From: Chenopodium formosanum
Taxonomy: Eukaryota > Streptophyta > Magnoliopsida > Caryophyllales > Amaranthaceae
Reading direction: 5' to 3'
Assembly: GCA_024500155.1 (NCBI GenBank)
Contig: CM044877.1
Span: 23,144,001-23,208,000 of the forward strand
DNA length: 64,000 nucleotides
Shown here: positions 53,286-64,000 of the stretch, piece by piece
Position numbering within the stretch: position 1 is the stretch's first letter
Layout: the number at the start of each line of letters is the position of its first letter
Translations under genes and position numbers: made by a program
Notes under the pieces: model-generated
Seen by the model: the letters and a program-made list of their open reading frames with translations, nothing else
What the model was told of the DNA's origin: nothing
Database searches by the model: none

Positions 53286-55854
53286 GCTCGTTTATTTTTA
53301 TAATCTTGTTTTTCAAGGTTTATTTTGGCTTATTTTTCTGGTTTAAGTTGCTAATTAGATTAGTAGCTCGGTTTTATTTATTTTAATCCCATTTTAAATG
53401 TCGAATTTGGCCTAGAACCCAGATTTTCGCCCAAAAATAGTGAATTTTGGGTGGAAAAGGTGTTATGGAAAGGTTTTTTTTCCCTTTGGTTCTGTGATTT
53501 TAGCCAAATTCTGACCAGAAATGCCATTTTTGAGAGATTTTTCGTTTTTGACGAAAAGTTTTAAGTCTTTTCTAACCTTGAAATTAATGGCATAACTTGT
53601 TGATTATGTGGTTGATTATTTGCATTATTTTCTGCATTTTTAAGTCCCCTTAAAGCACACTTACTTGGTAGTATTTGATGCTTAAAGGTTGATTTATTTT
53701 CACATAATTGCAAACTAATTGCTTTTTAGTGTGAAAATTTTTGTTTTGAGGCTTCCTAAGTGTTAAAGATTCAATCTTTATTTGTGATAAGTGATTGAAA
53801 CTTTAAAAACCACTAAATTCCATGTTATTTTGTGTTATACTTTGTTGTTTTAATCATTTGGAGTTGATTGGAAACATAAAGTTTCAATTTTTGTGATAGA
53901 AATTTGGTTTTCTTCATGTTGGAAGATATATTTTTCAAGGATTCACAAAATTTAGATGTTGGAATTTTCATTTGAACATTAAAGTTCATATTTTTCCAAC
54001 TTCCCCTTACTTTGTCAATTTCTCAAGTTTAATTTAAATTGATTAAATTAAAAGTGAGAAATTGCCTCAACTTTGTTATTGCACCAAGCTAAACCAATTT
54101 AATAAAGAATGGTTCTTGGAATTATTTTGGTTCTTTGAAATTTTATTAAGTTAGACTTGTTTAAAATTTTTATTTTTTGCTCATTAAGTTAGTTCTAAAA
54201 CTAATTTAGAATTAATTAATTATGCCTCGCGAAATGGGATCAAATCCCGAGGCCATGGCACGTAAAACGAGGCAAAAAACCACTCTTGGCTAGCCGGACT
54301 GCATAGCAGCCCGCATGTGGCTGCCAAGGTGGCTGTCCCGCCTTGCGGGGGGCCACACTCGCGGCAACAGCACACGGCTGCAACAGCCACGCACCAGCAG
54401 CCATGGCTGTGCGTGCGCGTGCGTGCGGTAGTGGCAGTAGCCCATGGCTGTTTGCCGCGGACCGTGTGTACGAAGTTTTTTGTGTGTGCATATGCTTGGT
54501 GCGGTGAGGTGAATAGCCGTAGTATGCTTGGTTTACATGAGCCGCGATTATTCGAGTTTCCTTAGCAAAACGCTTAAAGCGAAAGCCATTTGAAATGGGG
54601 TTGGCTTAATATTGCTTATTTTGCCGTTTTATTTATTTTAATTAAAATTTTGGGAGGCTAGGCCTCGGTTTTGAGCGGCATTGGCTAAATTTTATTTTGA
54701 CAAGTTTGGGTGCTACCGACTTAATTAATTGGATTAATTAAGGGAAATGCGGAATTTAGTGGGAGCTTCAATTATTAACGACGTCAATTACATAATCGGT
54801 TAAACAACTTTGACTAGTTTTAATTAGGCGTGTTAATCGGATTAACCACCTAGATTAGTTACTAGTGCGCGCGTTGTTTAAATGCATTTTACTTGTTTGA
54901 TATTGTAAATTGCATGGACCATTCACAAATAGTGAATGGATGAATGGAATATATATTCTCTCTCACAGGTTTTATGAAATGGCAACTAGTGGGACCCGAT
55001 TAGGATAGGAAATACGGACTACGTGCCGTTATGTATTTTTGTAAATCTATATATGGTCTACGCACCGTTAAGTATTTTTGTACCTTAATATTTAGATTAT
55101 TCCTAGTCGTAGACACTAGTATTTAAATAGTTTGGTTAAGTCTTGAAGACGACGTATCTTGGAAGACAAAGCCTTGAATTGCAAATGAAGACATTTTGAA
55201 GATTTGAAGAATTCAAGAGGTCATGCTAGTTGCCAATATGCATCTATAATTTCGCTTTTTATTTTATGCTTATATATACATGTGAATTATTCGTTAGATG
55301 CATGTTTAGGTTTTCTTTATGCTGCGATGATTAGCTAAGTTCACTTAAATCAACCAACATAGAAATCCTAGGTCCCTAATAATATTGAGTCAAACTTGCC
55401 TTTCCAAAACAACACTTACCAACCGAACGAGGGTGATGGTAGGCTACGCCAAAGCGAGGTGCCATCACTTCTCCAAGGCTCATAAGGCACACCGGGTGTG
55501 CACGTTGGTTTTGGTTTAACTCATCGGTATGAGTGAGGAGTCCTGACATACCATGGTAAAAGAGATACATCGTTAAAGATGCATTAGATGCGACGATTGT
55601 CTAACCAAGAGTGGCTTAGAGCCATTAGCAAGGCAATGCTTACCCTAGAAGATTGAGTGTTAAGACAAGCCAAAGCATGCTTAACCACTCTTTGTTTCTT
55701 CGGATCTTGGAATCACCTTATTTTCACAAAATAGGGACAATTTTACGTGTAAATAAGACGTTAAATAAGTATTGAAAATTTGCATGAATAAAATTCAATC
55801 TTATTTAAGTAATTTTGAATGGTTTTTCATTAAAATTCTTTCAATTGTAGAATC
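53286..55854 (+). other. Long leader of the copia element
   Basis: About 2.57 kb without a supported gene, unusually long for copia. Mostly AT-rich. A GC-rich island at 54240-54530 (GCACGCACCAGCAGCCATGG, GTGCGTGCGCGTGCGTGCGG) resembles the GC-rich block of the LTR. Small open frames there follow the base composition. A repeated phrase, ACTACGTGCCGTTATGTATTTTTGTA / CTACGCACCGTTAAGTATTT (key word TACGNNCCGTTA), is found near 55018-55080. Confidence 0.7.
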
Positions 55855-56715
55855 ATGTCTTCAACTAATGACAACGACCTTATGTACCCGGAACTTCCCG
55901 AAAAGTTACCATTTTTGCTCAATTTGGTGAAATTTAAGGAATGGGAAGATGAACTCCGAAAGACACTCATAAATTGCTACCTAGAGCATATTTTGGACAC
56001 TCCAATCCCCAGTTTCTACTCGAAAGGGATCATGAGTGATGAAGCTCATGAAGAATGGAGCATGGATTGCAAGAGAGTTTCGAAACTCATGGAAAACTCC
56101 ATCCCGGTTCAATGGAAGGAGGTTTTCTCCGGCTATTTTCCGGACATGATGCTCAAAGCTCTTGAGGATGTAGTCAATTTGAGGGTCACCAAAAGTGCTA
56201 GGGGCAATTATGATGGTCACGTGGAGGTTGTAACTAGGTCACTCTCCAAAATGAGGATCAAGCCACCGCAAGATGGTTGTCTCTTGAAAGAAAGACAAGG
56301 GGTGTGGGGAAAAGTCTACAATGCGAGACTTAGGCCCGGAATGCCACTTCAAGCTCATGTAATTAACATGACAAGGCTATTCAACCATTTGGAGCTAATT
56401 GGCAAACTAGTGGAAGACGAGCAAGCGGCTCACATGCTTCTTAGCTCTCTTCACTCGGGATATGTGGGGCTTAAAATGCGTCTCACCGACAATAGGGATA
56501 CACTGTCCTTAAGGGAAGTCATCCAAGAGTTCCAAAAGACCAATTCTTGCAAGAAGGCTAACTTTGCCCTTAGACCAAGGAAAAAGGAGTTCAAATTTAA
56601 GAGGAAGATGCGCTGCTTCTATTGTGGTAACCCCAAAACAGAATGCAGCAAGTATCTGGATGATGAGGAGAAAGGAAAAGTAACCTCAACCTCAGGTATC
56701 ATTTTATACACTTGA
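55855..56715 (+). pseudogene. gag: gag of the copia element, 3' end damaged
   Basis: The ATG at 55855 opens MSSTNDNDLMYPELPEKLPF. The capsid domain (residues 20-235) has FKEWEDELRKTLINCYLEH, MPLQAHVINMTRLFNHLELI and the copia-type AAHMLLSSLHSGY. The zinc knuckle near residue 250 is broken: CFYCGNPKTECSKYLDD lacks the GH pair and spacing of C-x2-C-x4-H-x4-C, which points to a small in-frame deletion. Soon after it the frame ends (KGKVTSTSGIILYT, stop), where relatives continue into the protease. Confidence 0.85.
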
Positions 56716-56995
56716 ATATAAGCAATTTCAAAAGGTATTAGATACCGGAAAATTGACTCACAATACACTCCTTTTTCAGGAACAAGTGAGCGGTGCTTTT
56801 TCATGTGGAAATGAGTACACAAGTAGGATGAAGGTGATATATCCAAGAAAACTTGTAATCTCATGTTTTGTCTAAAGAAGTAGAACTTATTTAGTTTTAT
56901 GCACCATATTTTTGATGTATTTCCGACGTTGGACGTCGTTTTCATCAACCAAGACTTTTGATGTCTTGAACATATTTATGGAATGACACTTTCAC
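56716..56995 (+). other. Degenerate protease region of the copia element
   Basis: Only VLDTG at about 56736-56750 hints at a protease active site (usual form LDTGCGSHI in this group), and it runs into KLTHN and a stop. The rest shows stops in all frames. The roughly 200 residues of protease and linker expected here are reduced to under 100 codons of space. Confidence 0.55.
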
Positions 56996-57814
56996 GTGTT
57001 TTTAGACAAAATGTTTGATACCAATGCAAAGAAAGCTAAGACTACACCGTCTAGTCAAACTTACTTGTGGCATTTTCGTCTTGGCCACATTAACATCAAA
57101 CGCATAAAGAAGCTTCTTCAAGAAGGTACTCTTGACTCATTTGATTTAGAATCCTTTGAGAATTGCGAAGGATGTTTATTAGGAAAGATGATAAAGCAAC
57201 CATTCTCCAAGTTGGGAGAAAGGGTCGGTGACTTGTTGGGACTAATACACACCAATGTATGTGGGCCAATGAGTACACCCGCAAGGAGTGGTTATCAGTA
57301 TTTCATAACCTTCTCGGACGACTATAGTAGATATGGTTATGTCTATCTAAAGTCGCACAAATCCGAATTGTTTGATAAATTCAAGGAATTTCAGAACGAA
57401 GTTGAAAACCAACTCGGCAAGAAAATCAAAGCGCTTCAATCGGATCGAGGTGGTGAATATTTGAGCCATGAATTCGATGACCATCTAAAAGAACATGGAA
57501 TACTTTCAGAGTTGACACCTCCGGGAACTCCTCAATGGAATGGAGTATCTGAAAGGAGGAATCGAACCCTGTTAGACATGGTCCGATCGACTATGGGTCT
57601 TAGTGAACTTCCAATCTCTTTCTGGGGACATGCACTTTTAACTGCGGCACTTACACTGAATTGTGCTCTGTCAAAGGCAGTGGAAAAGACTCCATATGAA
57701 TTATGGACAAATAAACCTCCAAGGTAGTGTTTTCTCAAGATTTGGGGATGCGAAGCATATGTCAAGAAACTCATTTCTGACAAACTTCATCCGAAATCTG
57801 ACAAGATTTACTTT
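56996..57814 (+). pseudogene. pol: Integrase of the copia element
   Basis: The pre-integrase finger (LWHFRLGHINIKRIKKL ... CEGCLLGKM) is followed by the core. The first catalytic position reads GLIHTNVCGPM, where the Asp of HTDVCGPM has become Asn (GAT to AAT). The second Asp is present in LQSDRGGEY and the Glu in GVSERRNRTLLDM. A TAG at 57725-57727 interrupts NKPPR / CFLKIWGCEAYVKK. Both lesions show that it is inactive. Confidence 0.9.
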
Positions 57815-59752
57815 GTGGGTTATCCAAAAGAAACCAAAGGGTATTACTTCTACAACAAATCCGAGAACAAAGTGTTTGTTGCTTGTGATGGTGTCTTTTT
57901 GGAGAAGGAGCATCTCTCCAAAATGACAAGTGGGAGGAAAATCGAACTTGACGAAGTTCGAGAGGACGAGAAACAAGGACAAGTTGACAATCAAAGTGCT
58001 CACGAAGCATCTGTTGACATTGGTCAAAGTCAAAATATGCAAAGTCAAACCGACAATGCAAATGCTCAGTCCATTACCCTACGTAGGTCAACTCGGCCAA
58101 GATCTCAACCTGACAAATATCTCGGTGTTGTATTAACCGAAGATCAGGACATCCTAGTAGTGGATGGAGATGAACCGGCAACCTACAAGCAAGTTATGAC
58201 GAGCCCCGACTCTGCAAAATGGCAAAAGGCCATGAAATTCGAAATGGACTCCATGTTTGAAAATCAAGTATGGGACTTGGTTGATTTACCCGTAGGTTAC
58301 ACACCTATCGGATGTAAATGGATTTTTAAGATAAAAATCGACAAAGATGGAAATGTATTCATTTACAAAGCAAGGCTGGTAGCAAAAGGTTACAGGCAAA
58401 TTCACGGCGTTGATTATGATGAAACCTTTTCTCCAGTAGCTATGCTTAAGTCCGTTCGAATTCTTCTAGTGATTGCTGCGTATTACAATTATGAAATATG
58501 GCAGATGAACATCAAAACTGCCTTCCTCAATGGAATTTTGGAAGAAACTGTGTACATGACACAGCCTGAAGGTTTTGTCGACTAGAACAATCCTAAGTAG
58601 ATATGCAAGCTTAAGAAGTCCATTTATGGATTAAAGCAACCAAGCAGAAGTTGGAATCTGCGATTTGATGAAGCCATCAGTAAGTTTGGTTTTATCAAGA
58701 ATCCAGATGAGTCTTGTGTTTACAAGAAGGTCAGTGGGAGTGACATTGCCTTCCTAGTCTTATATGTCGATGACATTTTGCTCATTGGAAATAGCATTCC
58801 GTTGTTAGAGTCTGTAAAGGCTTGGCTCGGGAAATGTTTTTCAATGAAAGACTTGGGAGAGGCTCAGTACATACTAGGCATCAAGATCTATAGGGATAGA
58901 TCAAAGAGGATGATAGGAATGAGTCAAAGTACTTACATCGATAAGGTACTAGCTCAATTCCAAATGAAAGGAGCCAAGAGAGGGCACCTACCCATGTCAT
59001 ATGGCATAACCTTAAGCAAGAAGCAGTGTCCAAAGACACCTGATGAGCGAGAAAGGATGAGTCGTATTCCATATGCTTCGCTTATTGGATCGATCATGTA
59101 TGCCATGATATGTAATAGGCCAGATGTATCGTATGCCTTGAGTGCTACAAGCTGATACCAATCAGACCCAGGAGAGGCGCATTGGACTGCGACCAAGAAT
59201 ATTCTGAAGTACCTGAAAAGGAACAAGAATAAATTCCTGGTCTATGGCAGTAAAGATGAATTGGTTGTTGAGGGATATACCGACGCAAGCTTCCAGACAG
59301 ACAGAGACGACTCCAAGTCACAATTCGGATACATATTCTGTCTCAATGGAGAAGCGTTTAGTTGGAAGAGTGCAAAGCAAAGAACAACCGCTGATTCTAC
59401 AACTGAAGCCGAGTACTTGGCAGCGTCTGAGGCAGCCAAGGAGGCAGTTTGGATTCGCAAGTTCATTGATGAACTTGGTGTTGTACCCTCCATCAAGGGT
59501 CCAATAGACCTCCATTGTGACAACAATGGAGCTATTACTCAGGCTAGAGAGCCACAATAACATCAGAAGGTCAAACATGTCAAGAGGCGATTTCACATGA
59601 TTCGAGAATGGAAGACATAGGGTGAAATCAGAATTTACATAGTGGGAACGGATGACAATGTAGCCGATCCACTTACTAAACACTTTTCTCAAGTGAAGCA
59701 CAACAAACACATTGAGGCAATGGGAATCAAGCATGTCGCGAACTGGCTTTGA
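57815..59752 (+). pseudogene. pol: Reverse transcriptase and RNase H of the copia element
   Basis: Same frame as the integrase. After an acidic linker come the polymerase motifs: WQKAMKFEMDSMFENQVWDL, GCKWIFKIK, ARLVAKGYRQIHGVDYDETF, then YVDD near 58766-58777, and LGIKIYRDRSKR. RNase H begins at EGYTDASFQTD and includes ADSTTEAEYLAASEAAKEAVW and DCDN-like LHCDNNGAI. Stops at 58583, 58598, 59153, 59558 and 59618 break it; the natural end is TGA 59750-59752 after HVANWL. At 59153 the residue lost was probably Arg (CGA to TGA). Confidence 0.9.
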
Positions 59753-60627
59753 TTTCCATATTATAGTGTTTTAATAAAATTTTGGACAATGTTAATGTAA
59801 AGCACTATGATGAACCATTCGGTTTTGGAGTAATTAAAATTTTTCATGCAATTTAATTCACTCCGTCTTTATTTAGTTGTGGTTTAGAATTAAATAATGA
59901 GTCCATTCGATTTTAATAAATATTCAAAATAGGGTATCAAGTCAATGGCTTGGATAAAGAAACACCTATTAAGTGAACATTGAATATTTTAATCGAAAAT
60001 TACCCCTAATCAAGGTCAGATATTTGTGGACGATTAATGACCATTAGAGATTAGTGTGTAGTATGATTTATAGCACCGTTTCTTGTGCTATGAGGATATA
60101 AATCATTTGCACAGGTATTGGTTTAGAACCATACTGGATCGACCTATGATAATACTTTAAGAGATTTAAAAATCGTCATAAGTATTTTTCTCATTATTAC
60201 TATCGGAACTCTTTTCCTTGACCATGAGTAGTGGGAGGTCTCTTGTTTGAGTACTAGTCCGCTTTGGTATCCGCCAAACGTCTTCCGTAACTGGGGATTA
60301 TAACGACATATATTGGGCAGCTAGGTCCTCTTAGTAAGAGAAGCTACATTACAAGACTGGAAATGTCCCCCTACTAACAATAGGGAACATGTCTTGTTGT
60401 TTACAAGGCCTCTCGAAGTGCGAGACTGTGAAAATGCATGGCCGTGCTCAGATGGATTTTAGAAATCATCTACTTTTTGACAGTCAAACTCGGATTTCGA
60501 GAAACACTTCTGGACGTAACAGAGATGACGAGTAATCTTACTCTGTAGCTCATGAAAAGACATGAAGAGACATAGGAAAGGGGCTATACACTAAATGCAC
60601 ACTTGTCCGAAAGGACAAGTGGGAGAT
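59753..60627 (+). other. 3' untranslated region and polypurine tract of the copia element
   Basis: No gene. The purine-rich AAGGACAAGTGGGAGAT at 60611-60627 directly precedes the 3' LTR and is the polypurine tract. Confidence 0.85.
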
Positions 60628-61913
60628 TGAAAGGAATGGTGTCCTTTGAACAAGTGTATTATTCTGATAGCGGGTTCAGAATTATTAGAAACCTAATATA
60701 TTCAGTAAGGTCAAGTGATCGGAATGCCTGGCTGGAGGCCACTTCCGATCAGTAATATTAATATAATAAATATTACAGCTTAATCTTGACTGAACCCTTT
60801 GGGTCACACCCAATCAAATTATACGAACCGACTCGACGAATTAATTCGGAAGAAATTAATTCGTCGCCCGAGTGTTATATATTTAGACGTCGGTAATTCA
60901 AGCTTGGAGCGTCGAAACCGATCGTCAAAAGTCGAGTCAAAATTAATAAAAAGACTAGACGCGCAAAATAGTAATAAATCGACCAGATTTTCAAAATACC
61001 CCTAACATCGGAATGCCCCGAGCATCCGAATGCTAGGGGCACAAATGTCCAAGCATAGGTAGCTAGCAAGCGCACCAAGCCGAGACTAGCATGGCTAGCT
61101 AGGTGCGTGCTAGCGCACCGTACTAGCAGCCATGCACAGCAGCCGGGTGCACGTGGTGCGTGCAGCAGCTAGCTGCCGCAAGCTAGGCGTGCTAGCAGCG
61201 CACGCACTAGCAGCCACGCACAACAGCAAGCCCGCACCAAGTGTGTGTCTTGCGCGCACAGCAGCAGCCCGCATCTTGGTGCGGGGCTGGGCTCATGGCT
61301 GGGCCATAGGGCCGGTCACTATGGGGAAGCTTGAGGAATATGGGAGCAAGTGGGTAAGGACATGTGGCACAAGGAGAGTATTGAGTGGGGAGCATGTATG
61401 GTCCCCTACTCTCCATGTGGTCCTCACCAACCCATTTCACATGGTAATGCCACTTGTAGATTTATTATTAGTTTGCAATTTTGATTTAATTTAGCTTTAA
61501 ATTAATTTGTGGAATTTTATGATCCCACTCATACTTTCCTCTATAAATACCAACCTTGGGATTTGGAATAAAGTGCTTAAGTGGGAGTTAGAAAGAGCAT
61601 TCCATATTTTGGGAAAAACTCTTAAACTCCATTAACACTTAGGTTTTGGTCGGACCTTGCTAACTCCAAGGTAGCGGACCTAAAAAGTCATGTTCGTCCT
61701 TTGTTGGTGGATACCGTTGGAGGCACGGCATTTCCGGTGCTCAAGGCTTTCAAGTAAGAGCTCGTTTTGAGAGGGCGAAGCTCGCTTCAAGGGTATGATT
61801 CGTTCTTCCTTTTCTTGTGTTTATTTATTTATGCTTTATGGTTTTATTAATTACGATTGGTTCCTTGGGTCGGGGTTGTTTCCGCGGTGAGTCGGACTCA
61901 CCAAACCCCAACA
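60628..61913 (+). repeat. 3' LTR of the copia element (1286 bp)
   Basis: TGAAAGGAATGGTGTCC to ACCAAACCCCAACA. TATA box CTATAAATACC near 61541. Differs from the 5' LTR by scattered substitutions and small deletions (about 25 bases near 61528; a shorter CAGC block near 61130). Right flank AGCTC. Confidence 0.93.
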
Positions 61914-63352
61914 AGCTCTATTCAACATGCATGGAAGAGAATGTGGAATAATGAGAATAGATTGGACCCCCCACTCGAATGACGGAAAACGACCCATGCA
62001 TGAACCTAAGACATGGTGATGGTGACATATACAAAGTGTGTGCTAAGACTAGTGAGTGTAGGTGGCATGTTAAGACTCGTGTCATGACCATGTGGCTAGA
62101 CTATGTGACATGACTCAAGCAAAGACTAAGTTAAGACCTCACATATATGCATTAAACTGGACAGACTGTGGTATTTTAGTCATACCTATTGATCTGTGAC
62201 TCTGATTGGGATGAAACCAACTCCAAATTAAAGATAAAACTCGGGGCTACAGATCCATAGGTTATACCACTCGTAACTTTTCCTAGAACTCTGTCCATGA
62301 CCAAAACAAATTGACGCTTGTGCAGTATACGGGAATAAAAATCCGGGTTGATTCAAAGGAACTATGACTCGATTTAAGGCATATTTATTAGTTCAAATTA
62401 ATTAATTAATTCATTAAGCAAAGTCCTTTAGTCATTGGTTAGTTTATTTAGACTTATTTATAAAAACAAGTCAAACCAAACGGTTAGTTTAGTCACATAA
62501 TAAGTATGCACAAGTAAGAGATGCACAAGTAGTCAAGTAGTCACAATATGATGCAATGAGTTAGGAACCTAACCATGGCTATAATTCTCTAAAGTTTAGG
62601 ATATGGGTTATTCAAAAAGGTTCCATGGTTATGATTCCAGATGTACCGCGCGGAAGCCTTACCTTTGGAAGGGTTGGCGCGTGTGGATGGGACCCCGAAA
62701 GTTAAACTTGCTTCCATGGTTGGGTGAATTCAACATTACTCGGATGTACCCTTCATTGCAGGAGCGTTCGATTGGGTAGATGGAGCATCAATTCCCAGAG
62801 GGTTATGTCCATATGTATAACACATATGGGTTTCAGAAAAGAGAGAAAAACTCAATCAGGAAGTAGAATCAAGCCAACAATGCTAGAATTAGTCAAAACA
62901 AGAAGGCAGAGTTTTGGCTCGATATTGGAATAACTTGGCGCCAGACAGAGTATGTTGCCAGAAAATAGCTCCGTCGCCAGACGACAAGGTTGTCGCCAAG
63001 CGATGAGGCCATTTTTCAGGCGACACACTCTATTTTCTAGACGCTAGTTCCTACATGCCTCAGCAACTTTCTGTGTTCTTAGAATTTTCAAGTTTTTGCA
63101 GTATTATTTCGATTCTAGTTGTGAAAGATATTTCTCATATTTCATACGTGTAAAAATCCTATGTTTTTGACTCATTACGGATGTTCTTTCCAATGAGAAC
63201 CTTTTTTTATGCATATGACAATAATGTAAATCAAAATTTCGCACATGTAATACTCAGAACTTTCCAAGTCTCATCCACCCATTCTAAATCATTGCCAAAA
63301 TAAATTTCAGCAATTAAAATAGAAATCCTCCCTAGTGGAGTCGCCAAAAAAC
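61914..63352 (-). other. Tat#2 leader with primer-binding site
   Basis: Homologous to 30552-31870, including CTAACCATGGCT, the ACCGCGCGGAAGCCTTACC segment and the leader cluster (62937-63050, largely decayed to GTCGCC/GGCGAC). On the minus strand TGGCGACTCCACTAGGG (63330-63345) is the primer-binding site. No gene seen; a short frame at 62724-62933 has no support. Confidence 0.8.
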
Positions 63353-64000
63353 TTTAGGGAATATTTCAAGCATTACCCCAAACTTGAACCCCACTGTGAT
63401 CATACACTAAAGCATGGTGGCGTCCAAAGGGAAGGAAACAAGAGCAAAAGAGTTGCCAGCAAGTTTTAGGAACTTGTAAACCGTTCACATGGTTAAGTTT
63501 ACACTCCTTAACGATCCATGAGATCGTCAACTACAATAGGTCAGGAACCATGACTGGTGTTCAAGGATGAGGGTACGAATCCAATCTAAAACAGATTAAA
63601 CCCGCCCTAATAATAGGCCTCTACTTAATTCCACTCATATTTATGTGCGCTTTCTGACTAACATGCAAACATTAGGTTAACCCTAAACCTGTTTAATCTA
63701 TGTTGGTTGAATATTAATGCACAAATAAAAATATTATTGGTGATCACTCGAATTATAATCATATTATCCTAAACAAGATTATCAATTATCTTATTAAGCT
63801 TGATTACAAGTACAAATTCCCTTTAAACATGCAAAACAGACGTGATCAAGCAATAACAATAAATATATCAAGCGACATAATAATCATCATAATAATTATA
63901 GTCATAAATCATGACAATAATCATAATAACAATCACAATCATGTTAAAGCATAATATTAATAGCAAGATCATAGGCATGATACTAACAAGATTAATAACA
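63353..64000 (-). repeat. 5' LTR of Tat#2, cut by the window edge
   Basis: Opens TTTAGGGAATATTTCAAGC, where the terminal TG has become TT. Shares the CATTACCCCAAACTTGAACC variant with 36895 onward. Contains the start of the AAT/ATC microsatellite (63855-63965). Continues beyond 64000. Confidence 0.88.

Larger units (their letters stand above)
51951..61913 (+). mobile_element. Ty1/copia element, full-length but inactive (9963 bp)
   Basis: LTRs 51951-53269 and 60628-61913 (TGAAAGGAATGG to CCAACA or CTAACA). Primer-binding site with GGTATCAGAGCCCC, the initiator tRNA-Met type usual in plant copia elements. Gag 55855-56715, then integrase, reverse transcriptase and RNase H in one frame to 59752. 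The order integrase before reverse transcriptase defines Ty1/copia. The protease segment is lost or unrecognisable (56716-56995), and at least six stops interrupt pol. Confidence 0.93.
36895..64000 (-). mobile_element. Tat#2: Tat-lineage element hosting Tat#4, CACTA and copia insertions
   Basis: The 3' LTR (36895-37614) and the start of the 5' LTR (63353 to the edge) share a subfamily-specific opening (GGGAATATTTCAAGCATTACCCC). This differs from the Tat#1 and Tat#4 LTRs, so the two ends are a pair. Own sequence is 37615-37966 plus 48084-49850 (3' region), 51066-51950 (gag remnant, leader) and 61914-63352 (leader). Protease to integrase is missing. Expected target duplication: CCTAC (36890-36894); the right copy is off the window. 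Confidence 0.82.

Noticed and set aside
54240..54565. Frames in the copia leader GC island
   Set aside because: Same composition effect; no start context or domain.
1..64000. Host protein-coding genes, rRNA, tRNA
   Set aside because: I found no frame with host-gene features outside transposable elements and no tRNA- or rRNA-like sequence; every long frame is explained by an element.

Overview
The window is nuclear DNA from a plant, most likely a eudicot with a large, repeat-rich genome. It holds no single-copy host gene, rRNA or tRNA that I can support. Nearly every base belongs to one of two adjacent stacks of nested transposable elements, all visibly decayed. The lineages are plant-specific: a chromodomain Ty3/gypsy element (Tekay/Del-like), several Ty3/gypsy Tat-lineage elements with a second, archaeal-type RNase H, an Athila-like element, a Ty1/copia element and CACTA DNA transposons. 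The species cannot be named from this sequence.

Left stack (1-36334). A plus-strand Tekay-like element starts left of the window (unrecognised ORF at 3-676, gag 848-1948, pol 1949-5473). It was split exactly at its polypurine tract/3' LTR junction, and its 3' LTR now lies at 33962-36334. The splitting element, Tat#1 (5610-33959, minus strand, about 19.5 kb without its own insertion), has 2.07-2.09 kb LTRs. It was in turn split in its 5' leader by an Athila-like, gag-only element (21711-30546, minus strand) flanked by a perfect GTGAC target duplication. The Tekay element itself sits in a plus-strand Tat copy (Tat#3), of which only 36335-36894 is visible.

Right stack (36895-64000). Tat#2 (minus strand, running off the right edge) also inserted into Tat#3. 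Inside it lie Tat#4 (37967-48083, minus strand, with a complete 1712-bp CACTA element in one LTR and a plus-strand Tat LTR, Tat#5, facing its own 5' LTR across a palindromic leader), a truncated CACTA end (about 49850-51065), a gag remnant (51066-51792) and a full-length but dead Ty1/copia element (51951-61913).

The most interesting content is in Tat#1, between the 3' end of pol and the 3' LTR. Two genes there lie on the strand opposite to the retrotransposon. The first (8781-11743) is a seven-exon gene with GT-AG introns, encoding a plant mobile domain (PMD)-like protein. The second (12331-13927) is a two-exon gene with a related look. Both are now pseudogenes. Both antisense promoters and the LTR promoter have a cluster of the palindrome TGGCGCCA just upstream of the TATA box. 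The same clusters recur in the leaders and 3' regions of every Tat copy in the window, which suggests a shared regulatory or structural signal.
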